Assembly: GCA_022497155.1 (NCBI GenBank)
Contig: MU385780.1
Location: 141,741 to 205,740 of the forward strand
Reading direction: 5' to 3'
From: Whalleya microplaca
Lineage: Eukaryota; Ascomycota; Sordariomycetes; Xylariales; Xylariaceae
DNA length: 64,000 nucleotides
Shown: piece by piece, positions 63,860 to 64,000 of the stretch
Position numbering within the stretch: the first letter of the stretch is position 1
Layout of the letters: every line of letters starts with the position of its first letter
Translations under genes and position numbers: made by a program
Notes under the pieces: generated by a model
The model's input: the letters and a program-made list of their open reading frames with translations, nothing else
Database searches by the model: none
Told to the model about the DNA's origin: nothing

Positions 63860-64000
63860 TTAGGGTTAGGGTTAGGGTTAGGGTTAGGGTTAGGGTTAGG
63901 GTTAGGGTTAGGGTTAGGGTTAGGGTTAGGGTTAGGGTTAGGGTTAGGGTTAGGGTTAGGGTTAGGGTTAGGGTTAGGGTTAGGGTTAGGGTTAGGGTTA
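63860..64000 (+). repeat. Telomere, (TTAGGG)n
   Basis: 141 bp of perfect TTAGGG repeats (23 units plus a partial), running 5'-3' to the end of the window, which is the orientation of a right chromosome end. It is the standard telomere repeat of filamentous ascomycetes. Confidence 0.98.

Overview
The window is the right-hand end of a chromosome of a filamentous ascomycete (Pezizomycotina; a Sordariomycete-like genome is my guess, not proven). Short spliced genes have GT...AG introns of about 50-170 bp with CTNAC-type branch points. Uninterrupted TTAGGG repeats close the window at 63860-64000. Large AT-rich blocks have lost CpA/TpG but kept CpG, the footprint of repeat-induced point mutation (RIP).

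Layout. (1) 1-8050: a RecQ helicase, a small secreted six-cysteine protein, a one-pass membrane protein whose N-terminus resembles a MazF/PemK fold, then 2.8 kb without a convincing gene. (2) 8051-36221: a subtelomeric secondary-metabolite cluster with a glutathione S-transferase, a Zn2Cys6 regulator, a DHA2-type MFS exporter broken by a retrotransposon, a monocarboxylate-type transporter, a 2533-residue highly reducing polyketide synthase (KS-AT-DH-MT-ER-KR-ACP, no release domain), a cytochrome P450 of the CYP505/P450-BM3 haem type without its reductase, and a second, intact DHA2-type exporter. (3) 38559-40164: a CFEM-Pth11-like receptor, followed 3 bp later by an 830-bp hAT-like miniature element with 8-bp target-site duplication. 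(4) About 41.5-63.86 kb: a gene-free, RIP-degraded subtelomere of nested retroelements, ending in the telomere.

How the genes fit together. The synthase would make a methylated, highly reduced polyketide, the P450 would oxidise it, and the GST and exporters would detoxify or move it. The Zn2Cys6 protein is the likely pathway regulator. The promoter it shares with the first exporter carries three copies of ACGGCGG(A/T)CGAA. No release enzyme, product or transcript can be inferred.

Mobile-element history can be read in layers. A Tad1-like LINE (13480-19405) sits in the first exporter with a 12-bp target-site duplication and an (ATC)6 tail. In the subtelomere a Ty3/gypsy element (gag, protease, RT, RNase H, integrase still readable through the RIP damage) is split by two copies of a 2.3-2.5 kb LTR element that appears to carry only gag. 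A third copy carries a less mutated, GC-richer, Pol III-promoter-like insertion. A second gypsy pol remnant lies on the minus strand next to the telomere. All spliced models were built by hand from splice signals and reading phase and are not confirmed by transcripts.
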